Assembly: GCA_002005505.1 (NCBI GenBank)
Contig: KV908676.1
Location: forward strand, 124,811-134,810
DNA: 10,000 nucleotides
DNA from: Botryococcus braunii
Taxonomy: Eukaryota > Chlorophyta > Trebouxiophyceae
Direction: 5' to 3'
Below, in pieces: positions 1 to 8,360 of this stretch. The notes below the pieces were generated by a model that saw nothing but the letters and a program-made list of their open reading frames with translations, made no database searches and had not been told where the DNA came from. Position 1 is the first letter of the stretch. Every line of letters starts with the position of its first letter. A program made the position numbers and the translations under genes.

Positions 1-148
1 GTGTCAGCGATGCATCAGGGAAGCTACATTGTGGAGACAGCAATCAATATTAATGTGTTCTGAGAGGCCTCTGGTGCGCAAGTCACTGAAGATTCGAAAC
101 GCCCTGTGTACAGCTTTACGCATGATTTATTTCCTGTGGCCTAGCAGC

Positions 149-262
149 TACCCTTCAGTACAGGATCACGAGTGATTCGTACATCTGTCCATGTGTCTGG
201 GTACAGGTACCCTTCCGTACAGGATCAAGTGTACTTCTACATCTGTACATGTGTCTGGGTAC
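149..262. repeat. Imperfect tandem duplication, ~59-bp unit, two copies
   Basis: Both copies contain 'gtacaggatca' followed by 'acatctg[tc]', 'catgtgtctgggtac'. The shared cagg starts at 161 and 220. This is intronic or flanking sequence downstream of exon 8. Positions 1-148 and 263-375 show no feature I recognise. Confidence 0.75.
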
Positions 263-380
263 CAGACCACATGGCTGTATGTGGGCAGACATTTTTCTGT
301 GTTTGCAGGGCGTAGCGACGCGGCATAGGCAAAAAAGGCCTTAAAGGCAGCAAGAAGGAAAAAAAGGGGGCACCTCAGAC

Positions 381-523
381 CATACGGATTTCTGGAAAGA
401 AGCCCGCAAGCGCTCAATCGAGGGGGGCCATTGCCAAAGACAGGGTCCAATCGTCCATAAGACCAGGGGAACCACAGCCGGTGCAAGAATAGAGTCCTCT
501 ACCCCGAGGTGACCACCCGTCTC
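381..523 (-). pseudogene. Exon 8: GDGWSPR exon, heavily frame-disrupted; 3' end uncertain
   Basis: The acceptor gtacattccag|GA (AG at 525-524) supplies two bases completing Gly, then GAC GGG TGG TCA CCT CGG reads DGWSPR. This continues exon 7's FCLAVPG exactly, as in the family motif FCLxxPGDGWSPR. After that the expected continuation appears only piecewise across frames: VEDSIL (502-485), H (483-481), GC (479-474), VPLV (472-461), MDD (458-450), DPVFGN (447-430). This corresponds to the conserved EDAxLxGCxPVxxMDD region that closes the exostosin domain. At least six single-base indels are needed between 503 and 449, and more below 430. The 3' boundary is a guess: ATG|GTCTGA (GT at 380-379) has the same donor hexamer as exon 2; GT at 385-384 is an alternative. 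Confidence 0.62.
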
Positions 524-596
524 CTGGAATGTACCCCGCCACATTTCGTGCACCGACGAGGACAAGCAAGGACACACAAACGCAACACTCAAAAAC

Positions 597-803
597 AAAT
601 ACACACACACAGACACTGAAGCACACACACACGCACACAAACACCACGACACCACCCACACACACACACACATACGCACGCAGCACCACACACACACACA
701 CACACACACACAAGCACGCACACCACACGCCACCAGCCGCGCCGCACACGCACGCGCACGCCGCACACCACCACACACACACACACCACACACACACACA
801 CAC
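597..803. repeat. Degenerate CA-rich simple repeat
   Basis: Runs of (CA)n are interrupted by ccacc, gcacg and ccgc pieces. Both strands appear open through the block (His/Thr-rich or Cys/Val-rich) only because dinucleotide repeats lack stop codons. Confidence 0.9.
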
Positions 804-996
804 GTCAATGCGCATGTGTATACGTACACACGAATCATGGTCACCCAAGTACACAGTTAAAGGCATGCTCACTCACAACGCCCGCTCTTGCGCACGCACA
901 CACCTCACACAAGTTCACCACACACTACCAGCAGTTCTTACACACCTCCACCCACCAGTTCGCACACACTCCCACACATGCATTGCGCACGCCCAC

Positions 997-1001
997 GCGC
1001 G

Positions 1002-1086
<85 letters not shown>

Positions 1087-1088
1087 CA
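997..1088. repeat. (GC)n(CA)n alternating purine-pyrimidine tract
   Basis: About seven GC units run straight into (AC)n, with one CC interruption at about 1062. Alternating CG/CA tracts are classic candidates for left-handed Z-DNA. Confidence 0.92.
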
Positions 1089-1094
1089 TGAAGG

Positions 1095-1383
<289 letters not shown>

Positions 1384-1599
1384 GGGGGCAAGAGGCACCA
1401 CGAGGCCTATTCCTGCTTCAGCCTTCATGTCGTCTGTGACACCATCACCTCTGCTGTGACACCATAACTCAAAAAACACAATCACCTCTCCTGTGACACC
1501 ATCACTCCGCCGTGACACCGTAACCTCTGCTATACACTATCACCTCTGCAATGTCCTCACAGGCTCCCACACCATTGAAGGTCACGCCAGGGCTCGTAC

Positions 1600-1883
1600 C
1601 AGGAACTGCGAGGCAGAACTTGAGGTCATGAGGTAGTCATCGTATCTCCCCGGAACTCTTTGCCTGTTCCGATGAGGATCTTGTACTTCTCTTCCCATCT
1701 GTGCTTCTGCGCAAGTTCCCGCAACCGCTGCCGGATCCCGCGGCTGTACACAGCTGCCGCCTCGGGTGCCCGGAAGCCGCCCCGGAAGAACAGCAACGTC
1801 GTCCGCGGCTTGGGTTCGTCACCGAAGAGGGGTGTGCGGCCCACTTTCTGGGGACTCGTCACCGCAGGGACTAACAGATGTCT
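1600..1883 (-). pseudogene. Exon 7: exostosin C-lobe, with two apparent single-base deletions
   Basis: The exon begins at gacgggcag|AGA (AG at 1885-1884), phase 0 from exon 6; an in-frame TGA sits just upstream at 1895-1893. The clean part reads RHLLVPAVTSPQKVGRTPLF, then TTLLFFRGGFRAPEAAAVYS, RGIRQRLRELAQKHRWEEKY and KILIGTGKEFRGD. These match the C-terminal lobe of PF03016 (LLFFRG, RQRL, GTG). From about 1644 the frame is lost and hits TGA at 1628-1626. The sequence continues in shifted frames as YDDYLMTS (1643-1620) and KFCLAVPG (to 1600), the expected continuation. One base missing at about 1644 and one at about 1620 explain this. The donor is CCTG|GTACGA (GT at 1599-1598), leaving the first base of a Gly codon that exon 8 completes. 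Typed as pseudogene because of the breaks; assembly error is equally possible. Confidence 0.8.
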
Positions 1884-2109
1884 CTGCCCGTCTCACACCC
1901 ATCAGGATCAGGTTCAGTTCTTCGCAAGGATGACAGGGCAGCGTTTCTGTCCTATCATAGACTTCAAGAGTAAAGTCTTTTAACATAGTTTGTGAGTCCT
2001 TTAATTTTCTTTTTTAAATTCGTCTCAACTGAAAAACCTGCGGGCAGGTGTCTGCACTACAGTCAGTAATGACTCCTAGCCTGGTCAGCACCTATTGGTG
2101 ATACATTGG

Positions 2110-2330
2110 TGGTGTGTGTGGTGTGTGTGGTGTGTGGTGTGTGTGTGTGTGGTGTGTGTGGTGTGGTGTGGGTGTGGTGTGTGTGTGTGTGTGTGGTGTG
2201 AGAGAGAGGGGGGGGAGAGGGGAGGGGGGAGAAAGGGGGGTATGGAGGAGAGGTAGGGGGGGCGGAGGGAGGAGAGGTGTGGACAAGGGGGAGAGGGAGA
2301 AGGAGGGAGGGAGGGAGAGAGAGGACCCGA
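2110..2330. repeat. GT-rich repeat followed by polypurine tract
   Basis: Degenerate 'gtgtgtggt' units (2110-2200) are followed by a G/A-only stretch with several runs of five or more G. Confidence 0.9.
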
Positions 2331-2629
2331 GAGCCACAGAGAAAGCACAATGCAGGGTCAAGGTTAGGGGCAACAAAAAGATTTGACAGACTTTTGTCAT
2401 ACGAGCCATCCATAGGACGTTTTCATTTAACCCTTTTCATACTTGTAACTGAGAAATATATCCTGCGGTCTATTCAAATATTTCTTTTGATTTCCGTGAA
2501 CATAATGTGAGACTCAGAGATACGAATGCCAGTTTCCTGATGGACTGCCTGATCCAAAGATAAGGACAGGGGTCCCCACCTGTTTTTTCAAGCGGGCTTA
2601 TGCACTGCCCATACCCATGAAGGCCTGTT

Positions 2630-2632
2630 TGT

Positions 2633-2716
<84 letters not shown>

Positions 2717-2727
2717 TGTGTGTGTGT
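2630..2727. repeat. (GT)n microsatellite
   Basis: About 48 GT units with one 'gta' interruption near 2636 and one GG interruption near 2710. It lies in the exon 6-7 intron. Confidence 0.95.
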
Positions 2728-2798
2728 TTAAGGGGGGAGGCGGGGGGACAGAGATCAAAACTGGGGAACAGCAGGATTGGTAGATGGAGAGGATCGAC

Positions 2799-2921
2799 CT
2801 TGGAGTCGTAGCAGGGGTGGTCGCCAATAACATCTGTGAAACCGTCAGGGTTCCACATTGTTTTTGCGGGATTCGTATAATTATCCATACCGAAACTTGT
2901 GCCAGCCTTTGGGTGCTCATC
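2799..2921 (-). CDS. Exon 6: exostosin segment ending IGDHPCYDSK
   Basis: The exon has exactly 41 codons, phase 0 at both ends. It starts DEHPKAGTSFGMDNYTNPAK and ends WNPDGFTDVIGDHPCYDSK. In chlorophyte homologues the HWGR element is followed by a variable loop, an aromatic-rich DNY, and then a PEGF…GHPCYD motif, as seen here. The acceptor is ttggttcag|GAT (AG at 2923-2922). The donor is TCCAAG|GTCGAT (GT at 2798-2797). GTC donors also occur at exon 2, so this form is plausible for the genome. The open frame runs on upstream through a run of GAT-type codons, but that is the intronic ATC microsatellite. Confidence 0.88.
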
Positions 2922-2964
2922 CTGAACCAAAAGCGCTGTGCTCAATGCAACCGCAGCAGGCGGT

Positions 2965-2984
2965 ACATCATCATCATCATCATT
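2965..2984. repeat. Short (ATC)n microsatellite
   Basis: About six ATC units, 45-60 bp upstream of the exon 6 acceptor in gene orientation. Confidence 0.85.
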
Positions 2985-3180
2985 ACCGAGGCAAATGTAA
3001 CCCGTCACATGTTGACGGGACCTTGCCGAACTTCTATCTGCATTGCCAATCTTAAGCTGTAGATAAGGCGCCTTCTTCGCATAATATTGTCTGCAATCAA
3101 AAATTGAATCCCTCTTCTCCCCTGGCCTGCTCCGACTTTCTCTATTCCCTGCTCGTTCTTCCCACCCTCCGCCCCCTTAC

Positions 3181-3615
3181 ATGTTCACAGTGTCTGCACA
3201 CTTAACATGCTGCAAATGTTCACTATGTCTGCTCAATTTATTATTGAAAATGCCCACAGGTGCTGAACATCTGCAATTGTCCACAATGTCTGGGCACTGT
3301 CATTTAGGATCTTGCAAGTGTTCCCAAGGCCTGCGCACTTCCACTCGCAGAAAATGCTAATACCTGCACACTAAATATTATGCAAACGTTCACGAGGTAC
3401 TACGCGAAACATTTGCATGTATTAAGCGTGCCGGCATTGGAACACTTCTGCACGGAATGTTCCAATAACGCGTTCACAGAGAATGTTTGTGCAGAAGCAT
3501 CTGCAGAGCTATTTTCTCATGTATATGTTCAGGAGGTCTGCACACACACCTAACTTGCAAATGTTCTCAATGTGTCTGCCGGCACAACAATTTGCAAAGG
3601 CTCACGATGTGTCCA
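3181..3615. repeat. Diverged, irregularly spaced repeat field
   Basis: At least seven loose copies of a 'gcaaatgttcacaatgtctg' consensus, often followed by 'cacac', start near 3181 (partial), 3212, 3273, 3314, 3382, 3557 and 3594. Spacing varies from about 30 to 175 bp, so this looks like an old, degraded tandem array. Confidence 0.6.
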
Positions 3616-4088
3616 ATATGTATCAAGCGCACGTTCTGACTTGGCACGTATGCAATATTTCCGATCCCACTCACAAAGATGTAACTTCAACAAGGCGTGA
3701 CCTACTTCTATATGAAGGAGAGATTTAAAAATCTTCGTCTTCACAAGATGCTGAGGTGCAAGCATGCAGGCCGTTACATAATAAGAGAGAGATGTGCGCA
3801 CCCTGCAATGCCCCGCACCAACATAGGGACCCTAGCACCCTAACCCACAATTCCAACAGCATGTGACTCCGCCAGCAACCAATCACGGCTTGGCAGGGGC
3901 ATGAAAGCTGGGGGTCATGTACAGGAAATGTACCCACTAGACAGGGCGCCGAGGTGAACTCCCAAATCGCGCCCCCCGCCCTCCCAAAAAAAGAAAGGGG
4001 GGCGGGGGAAGGAAGAAAAGAAAAGAAAGAAAAACCCATCCACAGTTAGGGGTTTGACAGATTCAAAGCGGAATACACCACCTGAAGG

Positions 4089-4148
4089 CTGAAGTATCAC
4101 CTGCCAGGCCAAAGTAGCACCAAATGATCTGAAGTATCACCTGTACGC
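4089..4148. repeat. Three 20-bp tandem units (ctgaagtatcacc…)
   Basis: Units start at 4089, 4109 and 4129. The first and third share 15 identical bases (ctgaagtatcacctg); the second is diverged (ccaaagtagcacc). Confidence 0.75.
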
Positions 4149-4280
4149 ATCACCACCTACATAGCTACAGCACTAATGGGATAGGTGCGAGAACTCCCGA
4201 AATACAGCACCTGCCAAAACATCCTGAATCGACAAAAAAGGCTCTATATTAAAGGCATTATACTTAAAAAAGGGGTTTAC

Positions 4281-4468
4281 CTTCCGGCCCCAATGGGACA
4301 GGATGATGGAGGCCTTCCAGATTTCATGGGGGACCCAGCAGGACCCCTCGTCATGGGCAAAGAGCCACACGTGGTCCCGGCCTCCCCGCCTGTTCCAGTA
4401 TGGCAAGTGCGTTTCCAGCCACCTTTTTGCTTCCAAGGCCATCATCGCTGCGTGGTTCACTCGGAGAT
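4281..4468 (-). CDS. Exon 5: exostosin core, GGRDHVWLFAHDEG motif
   Basis: The exon has two bases completing Asn and then 62 codons. Motifs in order are VNHAAMMALEAKRWLETHLP, YWNRRGGRDHVWLFAHDEGS, CWVPHEI and SIILSHWGRK. The YWNRxGGRDHxxxxxHDxG block and the HWGR element are hallmarks of plant and algal GT47 exostosin proteins. The acceptor is gggacag|AT (AG at 4470-4469). It sits in a purine-rich context without a strong pyrimidine tract, but it is the only nearby AG that keeps the phase-1 codon from exon 4. The donor is CGGAAG|GTAAAC (GT at 4280-4279), phase 0. A (CA)n tract lies about 100 bp upstream of the exon in gene orientation. Confidence 0.92.
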
Positions 4469-4564
4469 CTGTCCCCTCCCCATTTCCCCTCAGCTCAGGA
4501 CCGTGTGCTGGCTCATTGATATGCCAAGATTTGAAGTGCAGCACCACCTGCGCACGCACGCGTG

Positions 4565-4566
<2 letters not shown>

Positions 4567-4609
<43 letters not shown>
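4567..4609. repeat. (CA)n microsatellite
   Basis: About 21 uninterrupted CA units, preceded by cgcacgcacgcg. Confidence 0.93.
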
Positions 4610-4612
<3 letters not shown>

Positions 4613-4754
4613 TTCCCCCTCCAACACTTTTCCCCCTTTCTCTCCCTGCCGACCCCCCTCTCTCTGTGTCTCAGGGGTCGATTAGGGCGGATGACCAGGC
4701 AGGCATATGTGCAAACATGTGTTCATCCAGGCCTGTGCCCGCACCTGCGTGCGT

Positions 4755-4770
4755 GCGTGTGTGTGTGTGC

Positions 4771-4823
<53 letters not shown>

Positions 4824-4957
4824 AGGGGAGATTGTGTTTTCATGCGTGTGTGTGTATGTGTGTTTGGGGTGAGCGTATGTGTGCATGCATGAGCGTCTGT
4901 GGGTGTATGTCTGTGTGTGTGTGTGTGTGGGGGGGGGGGGGGTTGGGTGGGGGGAGA
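4755..4957. repeat. (GT)n tracts ending in a G-run with quadruplex potential
   Basis: There is a near-perfect (GT)n at 4755-4820 and a degenerate GT-rich stretch at 4843-4928. A run of 14 G follows at 4929-4942, then ttgggtgggggg. Four or more G-runs with short loops could form a G-quadruplex on the plus strand. Confidence 0.9.
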
Positions 4958-4984
4958 GGTGTAAGTCTGCTTAGAACGACAATT

Positions 4985-5015
4985 ATGATGATGCTGATGA
5001 TGAAGGTGATGATGG
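4985..5015. repeat. Degenerate (TGA)n triplet repeat
   Basis: 'atgatgatgctgatgatgaaggtgatgatgg' type sequence, starting about 50 bp past the exon 4 donor. Confidence 0.8.
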
Positions 5016-5066
5016 CAACAAGAGAATAATGATGGGTCGGGAAAGCATGAAACCGTGCGAGCTTAC

Positions 5067-5187
5067 TGCTAGGTCCATAGAACCAGGGATAATCTGCCCA
5101 TCCAAAGACAGGGTGGATGTAGCAAGCAGTGTAGAGCGGGACATAGAAAAAGTCTGCCTCATCTGGATCCAGGGTGCGATGAGGACT
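5067..5187 (-). CDS. Exon 4: exostosin core motif DPDEADFFYVPLY
   Basis: The exon has 40 codons plus one base. It reads SPHRTLDPDEADFFYVPLYT and continues ACYIHPVFGWADYPWFYGPS. The HRTxDPxEADFFYVPxY block is one of the most recognisable signatures of the exostosin family and makes the assignment secure. The acceptor is gatttctgcag|AGT (AG at 5189-5188), phase 0, joining exon 3 …LLQ to SPHR. The donor is AGCA|GTAAGC (GT at 5066-5065), a good consensus, leaving one base (A) that pairs with exon 5 to make Asn. The opposite strand is open across the region but shows no family resemblance. Confidence 0.92.
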
Positions 5188-5947
5188 CTGCAGAAATCGA
5201 GCCCCGGACAGAGTTGTCAGACCTACAATGGCTCAACAGCACGCACAGGGTGACAAGCCCGTCTATACACAATTGATTCTAGTAATCACATTCCGGGTCG
5301 TTACTGCGGGGCTGGAAGAAGTGCCAGATAGTCATGCCATATGAAGCAGCAGCAGGGTTTCTTGGTGCAAGAAGGCAACAAGGTGAACAAAGCTGTCGTT
5401 TCAGGGGAAAACACAATCCTTTCAGGGGAGTAGGGGCACTGGGGCATGGATTGCAGCCCTGACAACATTCAGCATTACACCAGCGACATATCCCATTGCT
5501 GCAAGTTATTGTGCGACCGGGGCGTCATGTCAGGGCGGCGTTATGTTGTTGGGGCTCCATGTCACCAGCACATTATATCTCTGAAGTGCTACATAACTGG
5601 GGCGTCATGTCACTGGGGCCTCATGTCACTGGGGCATCATGTCACTGGGGCATCATGTCACTGGGGCGTCATGTCACTGGGGCATCATGTCACTGGGGCA
5701 TCATGTAACTGGGGCATCATGTCACTGGGGCCTCATGTCACTGGGGCATCATGTCACTGGGGCATCATGTCACTGGGGCATCATGTCACTGGGGCCTCAT
5801 GTCACTGGGGCCTTATGTCACTGGGGCCTCATGTCACTGGGGCCTCATGTCACTGGGGCCTCATGTCACTGGGGCCTCATGTCACTGGGGTGTCATGTCA
5901 CTGGGGCCTCATGTCACTGTCATACACTTGACACCAAGGGAGTGCAC
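5188..5947 (-). other. Intron between exons 3 and 4 (760 bp)
   Basis: The intron is bounded by GTGCAC at 5947 and tttctgcag at 5188. Nearly half is the 16-bp minisatellite, which starts 28 bp from the donor. The remainder (5190-5515) shows nothing recognisable. Confidence 0.85.
5592..5919. repeat. 16-bp minisatellite, about 20 units
   Basis: The unit is 'ctggggcNtcatgtca', with N mostly A, C or G. It recurs without length change for 20 units plus a partial one. Looser relatives are seen back to about 5517. Sixteen is not a multiple of three, so each frame yields a 16-residue periodic open frame (48 bp), which explains the long plus-strand ORFs here. Confidence 0.96.
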
Positions 5948-6026
5948 CTGAAGAAGCGCTTCATGAAGCAAGGGCTCCACCATGTAAGTGTCCTCCGTCG
6001 AATTAGTCATATTGCCCACCTCCCAC
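5948..6026 (-). CDS. Exon 3: short exostosin-domain exon (WEVGNMTN…LLHEALLQ)
   Basis: This 79-bp exon is too short to stand out as an open frame and was found by following the protein family. Its first base completes the Arg codon left by exon 2. The next 26 codons contain WEVGNMTNSTEDTYMVEP and then LLHEALLQ, which corresponds to the LHEMLLQ helix of exostosin proteins just before the HRT-DPEEADFF motif. NMT and NST are possible N-glycosylation sequons. The acceptor is cggtgtag|G (AG at 6028-6027). The donor is CTTCAG|GTGCAC (GT at 5947-5946), phase 0. The 16-bp minisatellite starts about 28 bp inside the following intron. The exon rests on sequence resemblance plus exact phase on both sides. 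Confidence 0.85.
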
Positions 6027-7493
6027 CTACACCGACGCAGATGCCTCAGCCCCCACCAACCAATTGAATTACCCACTTCCCTCACAAATCACGTGGGACT
6101 ATCTCTTGCATAGTTCACGCATTGGCAGCTCTCTGAACTCTGCAGATGGTTTGTGCTGAAGCACCAGGAATGGCTGGGACAGACACAAACTGCGTAAGCC
6201 TTCCCTGCAGCAGGACCCACAGAACATCGGGGTTCACGATTGCCAGCTACAGTCCTCTCTTACACAACAAGCAACGTTGCCAAGAGCACTGAGATTGTTG
6301 AGTCCCCACGTTCTGTTTCTGTGTACACGGGCTAGCGTGCCCGTAACCAACTAGATATGTTTCACACGTGCAACAAAAATAGTGCCATTTATAGTGTCAT
6401 ATGTGTAAAGAAAGCAACCATATACATACATTTCCCATGTGTGACAAAAGCCTGCCATACATGTTTCACTCGTCTAAGGGGCACAACCATACATGTTTCA
6501 CATGTGTAACAAAAACAGAAACTCACGTTCCACATGTGGAACGCCAACAACCCAGACATGTTTCGCATGTGCAAAGCAAACACGCAGATGTGCTTCGAAA
6601 CTGCACATGTGCATTTCACAGGTACACGAAAGAAAACAACCACATGTCTATCACATCCGCAACAGTGTAACAATGTTAGTTTCCTGGGAAGTCTCGCAGG
6701 CAACAGTAGAAAGGAGCAGTCTAAACAAGTGAGGAGCGGCCCTTTTCATTTTAAAGCCATACCTCAAACTCCCCGACCAGGGTTTCACACCCCATAGGTT
6801 CCCCATACGGGGATTGAAAAATCATAGGGGGCCGGTTAAAAAATCCAGGCCTCGTTCGGGGCACCTGCATAAATCCAGATTGTGTGGCCAAGGAAATACG
6901 GGAATGTCCCGTGCCAGCATGGAGCCCGCCTTATGGGGCCCTTGTAGAGCATTTGCCTACTTTTGGGTCAACCTATGGGGAGATCCACGCACAAAGCCCT
7001 GAATTGTGGTGAAAACAGTGTCAAATTTTCCAGGAGGCCGCCGGCTGCGGCCGGCATATATCTTTTGCATAGTCGGTTCGTTTCTGCCATCCAAAACGGT
7101 GTGAACTGACACAGGATTGCTTCCTTTTGTAGACCGTTGCCTGAGACATTGATTCATGTTGCTGTGACTGAAACGCCTTCCTTGTGCAAGTGCTGCAAAG
7201 TGCCACGGGGGGCCGCTTTGGCCAGAAATGTGTATTTTCGTGACCCGTAGGAGTTTTGACCCTTCATAAGGGACACCCGTATAATCACGGCAGATTCTCC
7301 GACCTTAATTACGGGGCCACCCCGCGCACTTATACAGGGCACCACGGGGGCCCCCGTACCGATTCTGAAAGGCCGAAAAGTACAACACTGCCTCCAACCC
7401 CTTCCAAATATTTTTGATGTTCTCCCCACAACTGGCTCATGAAGATGGCACATAAATGGGTGACCAGAAGCAGTTGGTGAGAAAGAATCAGAC
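6027..7493 (-). other. Intron between exons 2 and 3 (1467 bp)
   Basis: The intron is bounded by GTCTGA at 7493 and gtgtag at 6027. It contains the CACATGTG repeat field at 6355-6660. The rest (6060-6350 and 6700-7490) is non-repetitive sequence of mixed composition. It has short open frames without family resemblance on either strand. Confidence 0.82.
6355..6660. repeat. Degenerate 'catgtttcacatgtgtaacaaaa' repeat field
   Basis: Roughly eight to nine diverged units share a CACATGTG-like core followed by 'aaca[aa]'. They include tttcacacgtgcaacaaaa (about 6360), tttcccatgtgtgacaaaa (about 6430), tttcacatgtgtaacaaaa (about 6496) and tttcgcatgtgcaaagcaaa (about 6560). An 18-bp perfect palindrome lies at 6526-6543. 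Confidence 0.75.
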
Positions 7494-7671
7494 CTTCGAT
7501 GCACGCATCTAGACCCCACGATGCGGTACTCTAGAACTCGAGTGTTGTACTTTGCAGGCATGTCGTAAATGTAAATAAGGGGACGAAGCCGTGTGGGCTG
7601 GGGGGGCGGGTCTTGAGCCCCCGGCGAATGCACAAGCACCTCCCTAAGCCATGGCCTCTTCAGCTCCAGAC
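7494..7671 (-). CDS. Exon 2: linker and start of the exostosin (GT47) domain
   Basis: The exon gives 58 full codons with split codons at both ends. It begins LELKRPWLREVLVHSPGAQD, then a proline-rich stretch (DPPPQPTR), then LRPLIYIYDMPAKYNTRVLE. The RPLIYIYDMP strand is the classic opening of PF03016, and RCVHR near the end matches the conserved cysteine that follows it in algal homologues. The acceptor is ctgacaacag|GT (AG at 7673-7672). The donor is CGAAG|GTCTGA (GT at 7493-7492), leaving two bases of an Arg codon. A second, pyrimidine-rich acceptor inside the exon (cccgcccccccag, ending near 7592) was not chosen. The sequence before it, KRPWL to the proline-rich segment, looks conserved, and the phase fits only the upstream site. 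Confidence 0.88.
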
Positions 7672-7693
7672 CTGTTGTCAGCCGCAGCACTGG

Positions 7694-7868
7694 AATGAAT
7701 GCACGTATAAAGAAGTCAATGTATCAATGAAGCAATGTATGAATGAGTGAAAGAATGAAAGATGAGTGAATGAATTAATGAGTGGATGAGTGAATAAATG
7801 AATGAGTGGATGAATGAATGATGAATGAATGCGTGCATGAATGAACCAACGAATGAATGAATGAGTGC
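7694..7868. repeat. Degenerate (GAAT)n tetranucleotide array
   Basis: 'gaatgaatgag[tg]gatgagtgaat' type units over about 175 bp, ending some 25 bp upstream of the exon 2 acceptor in gene orientation. Confidence 0.92.
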
Positions 7869-8023
7869 ACACACTACCCATCACTTTAAAAGCTGTGCAG
7901 ATGTGCTGGTCAGTCAGTCACATGTATTCATAAAATCCATCACCTGGGTGATCAATGGGCAATCACACAATTCCAGCTGATTGTGTCTTTTTTTCCTCTT
8001 ATTCCTCACCAATCCTCATCATT

Positions 8024-8067
8024 CCCCCCCCCCCCCCGGCCCCACTGTCCCCCTGCCTCCCCCCCCC
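8024..8067. repeat. C-runs
   Basis: Fourteen C at 8024-8037 and nine C at 8059-8067, within a pyrimidine-rich stretch. Confidence 0.9.
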
Positions 8068-8131
8068 AACTCTCACAGCTCACACCGCCGTCCTACGCCT
8101 GCATGCGCACTGATGTATGTATGCATGTCTG

Positions 8132-8234
<103 letters not shown>

Positions 8235-8261
8235 CCCATGAGTGTGTGAGTGAGACTGTCT

Positions 8262-8286
8262 CTGTGTGTGTGTGTGTGTGTGTGTG

Positions 8287-8355
<69 letters not shown>

Positions 8356-8360
8356 CGTGC
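8262..8360. repeat. (GT)n tract ending in GCGCGC
   Basis: (TG)n with a GGGG interruption near 8286, passing into gcgcgcgtgtgcgtgcgc. With the adjacent (CT)n it mirrors the 997-1378 compound repeat. Confidence 0.93.

Larger units (their letters stand above)
1884..2798 (-). other. Intron between exons 6 and 7 (915 bp)
   Basis: The intron is bounded by GTCGAT at 2798 and cgggcag at 1884. It holds a ~98-bp (GT)n tract and a GT-rich/polypurine compound tract. The intervening AT-richer sequence (2340-2620) shows nothing recognisable. Confidence 0.84.
2922..4280 (-). other. Intron between exons 5 and 6 (1359 bp)
   Basis: The intron is bounded by GTAAAC at 4280 and ggttcag at 2922. It contains three 20-bp units near 4089-4148, the diverged repeat field at 3181-3615, and an ATC microsatellite near the acceptor. 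No coding resemblance was seen on either strand between 3620 and 4080. Confidence 0.86.
4469..5066 (-). other. Intron between exons 4 and 5 (598 bp)
   Basis: The intron is bounded by GTAAGC at 5066 and gggacag at 4469. It is mostly simple sequence: TGA triplets, a 14-G run, two (GT)n tracts and one (CA)n tract. Confidence 0.88.

Noticed and set aside
597..803. Possible CRISPR-like or satellite array
   Set aside because: It has only degenerate dinucleotide repeats, without regular repeat-spacer structure, and the sequence is eukaryotic.
5029..5253. 74-residue plus-strand open frame
   Set aside because: It is the antisense shadow of exon 4, which carries the HRTLDPDEADFFYVP motif with good splice sites.
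5446..6067. Plus-strand open frames with a 16-residue repeat (WG..SLG.HVTGASCH)
   Set aside because: They come from the 16-bp minisatellite, whose unit length rotates through all frames. The real exon 3 lies on the opposite strand at 5948-6026.
7154..7690. The whole 178-residue minus-strand frame as one exon
   Set aside because: Family resemblance ends at RCVHR. The frame beyond the donor at 7493 has no match, and phase-correct exon 3 continues the protein instead.
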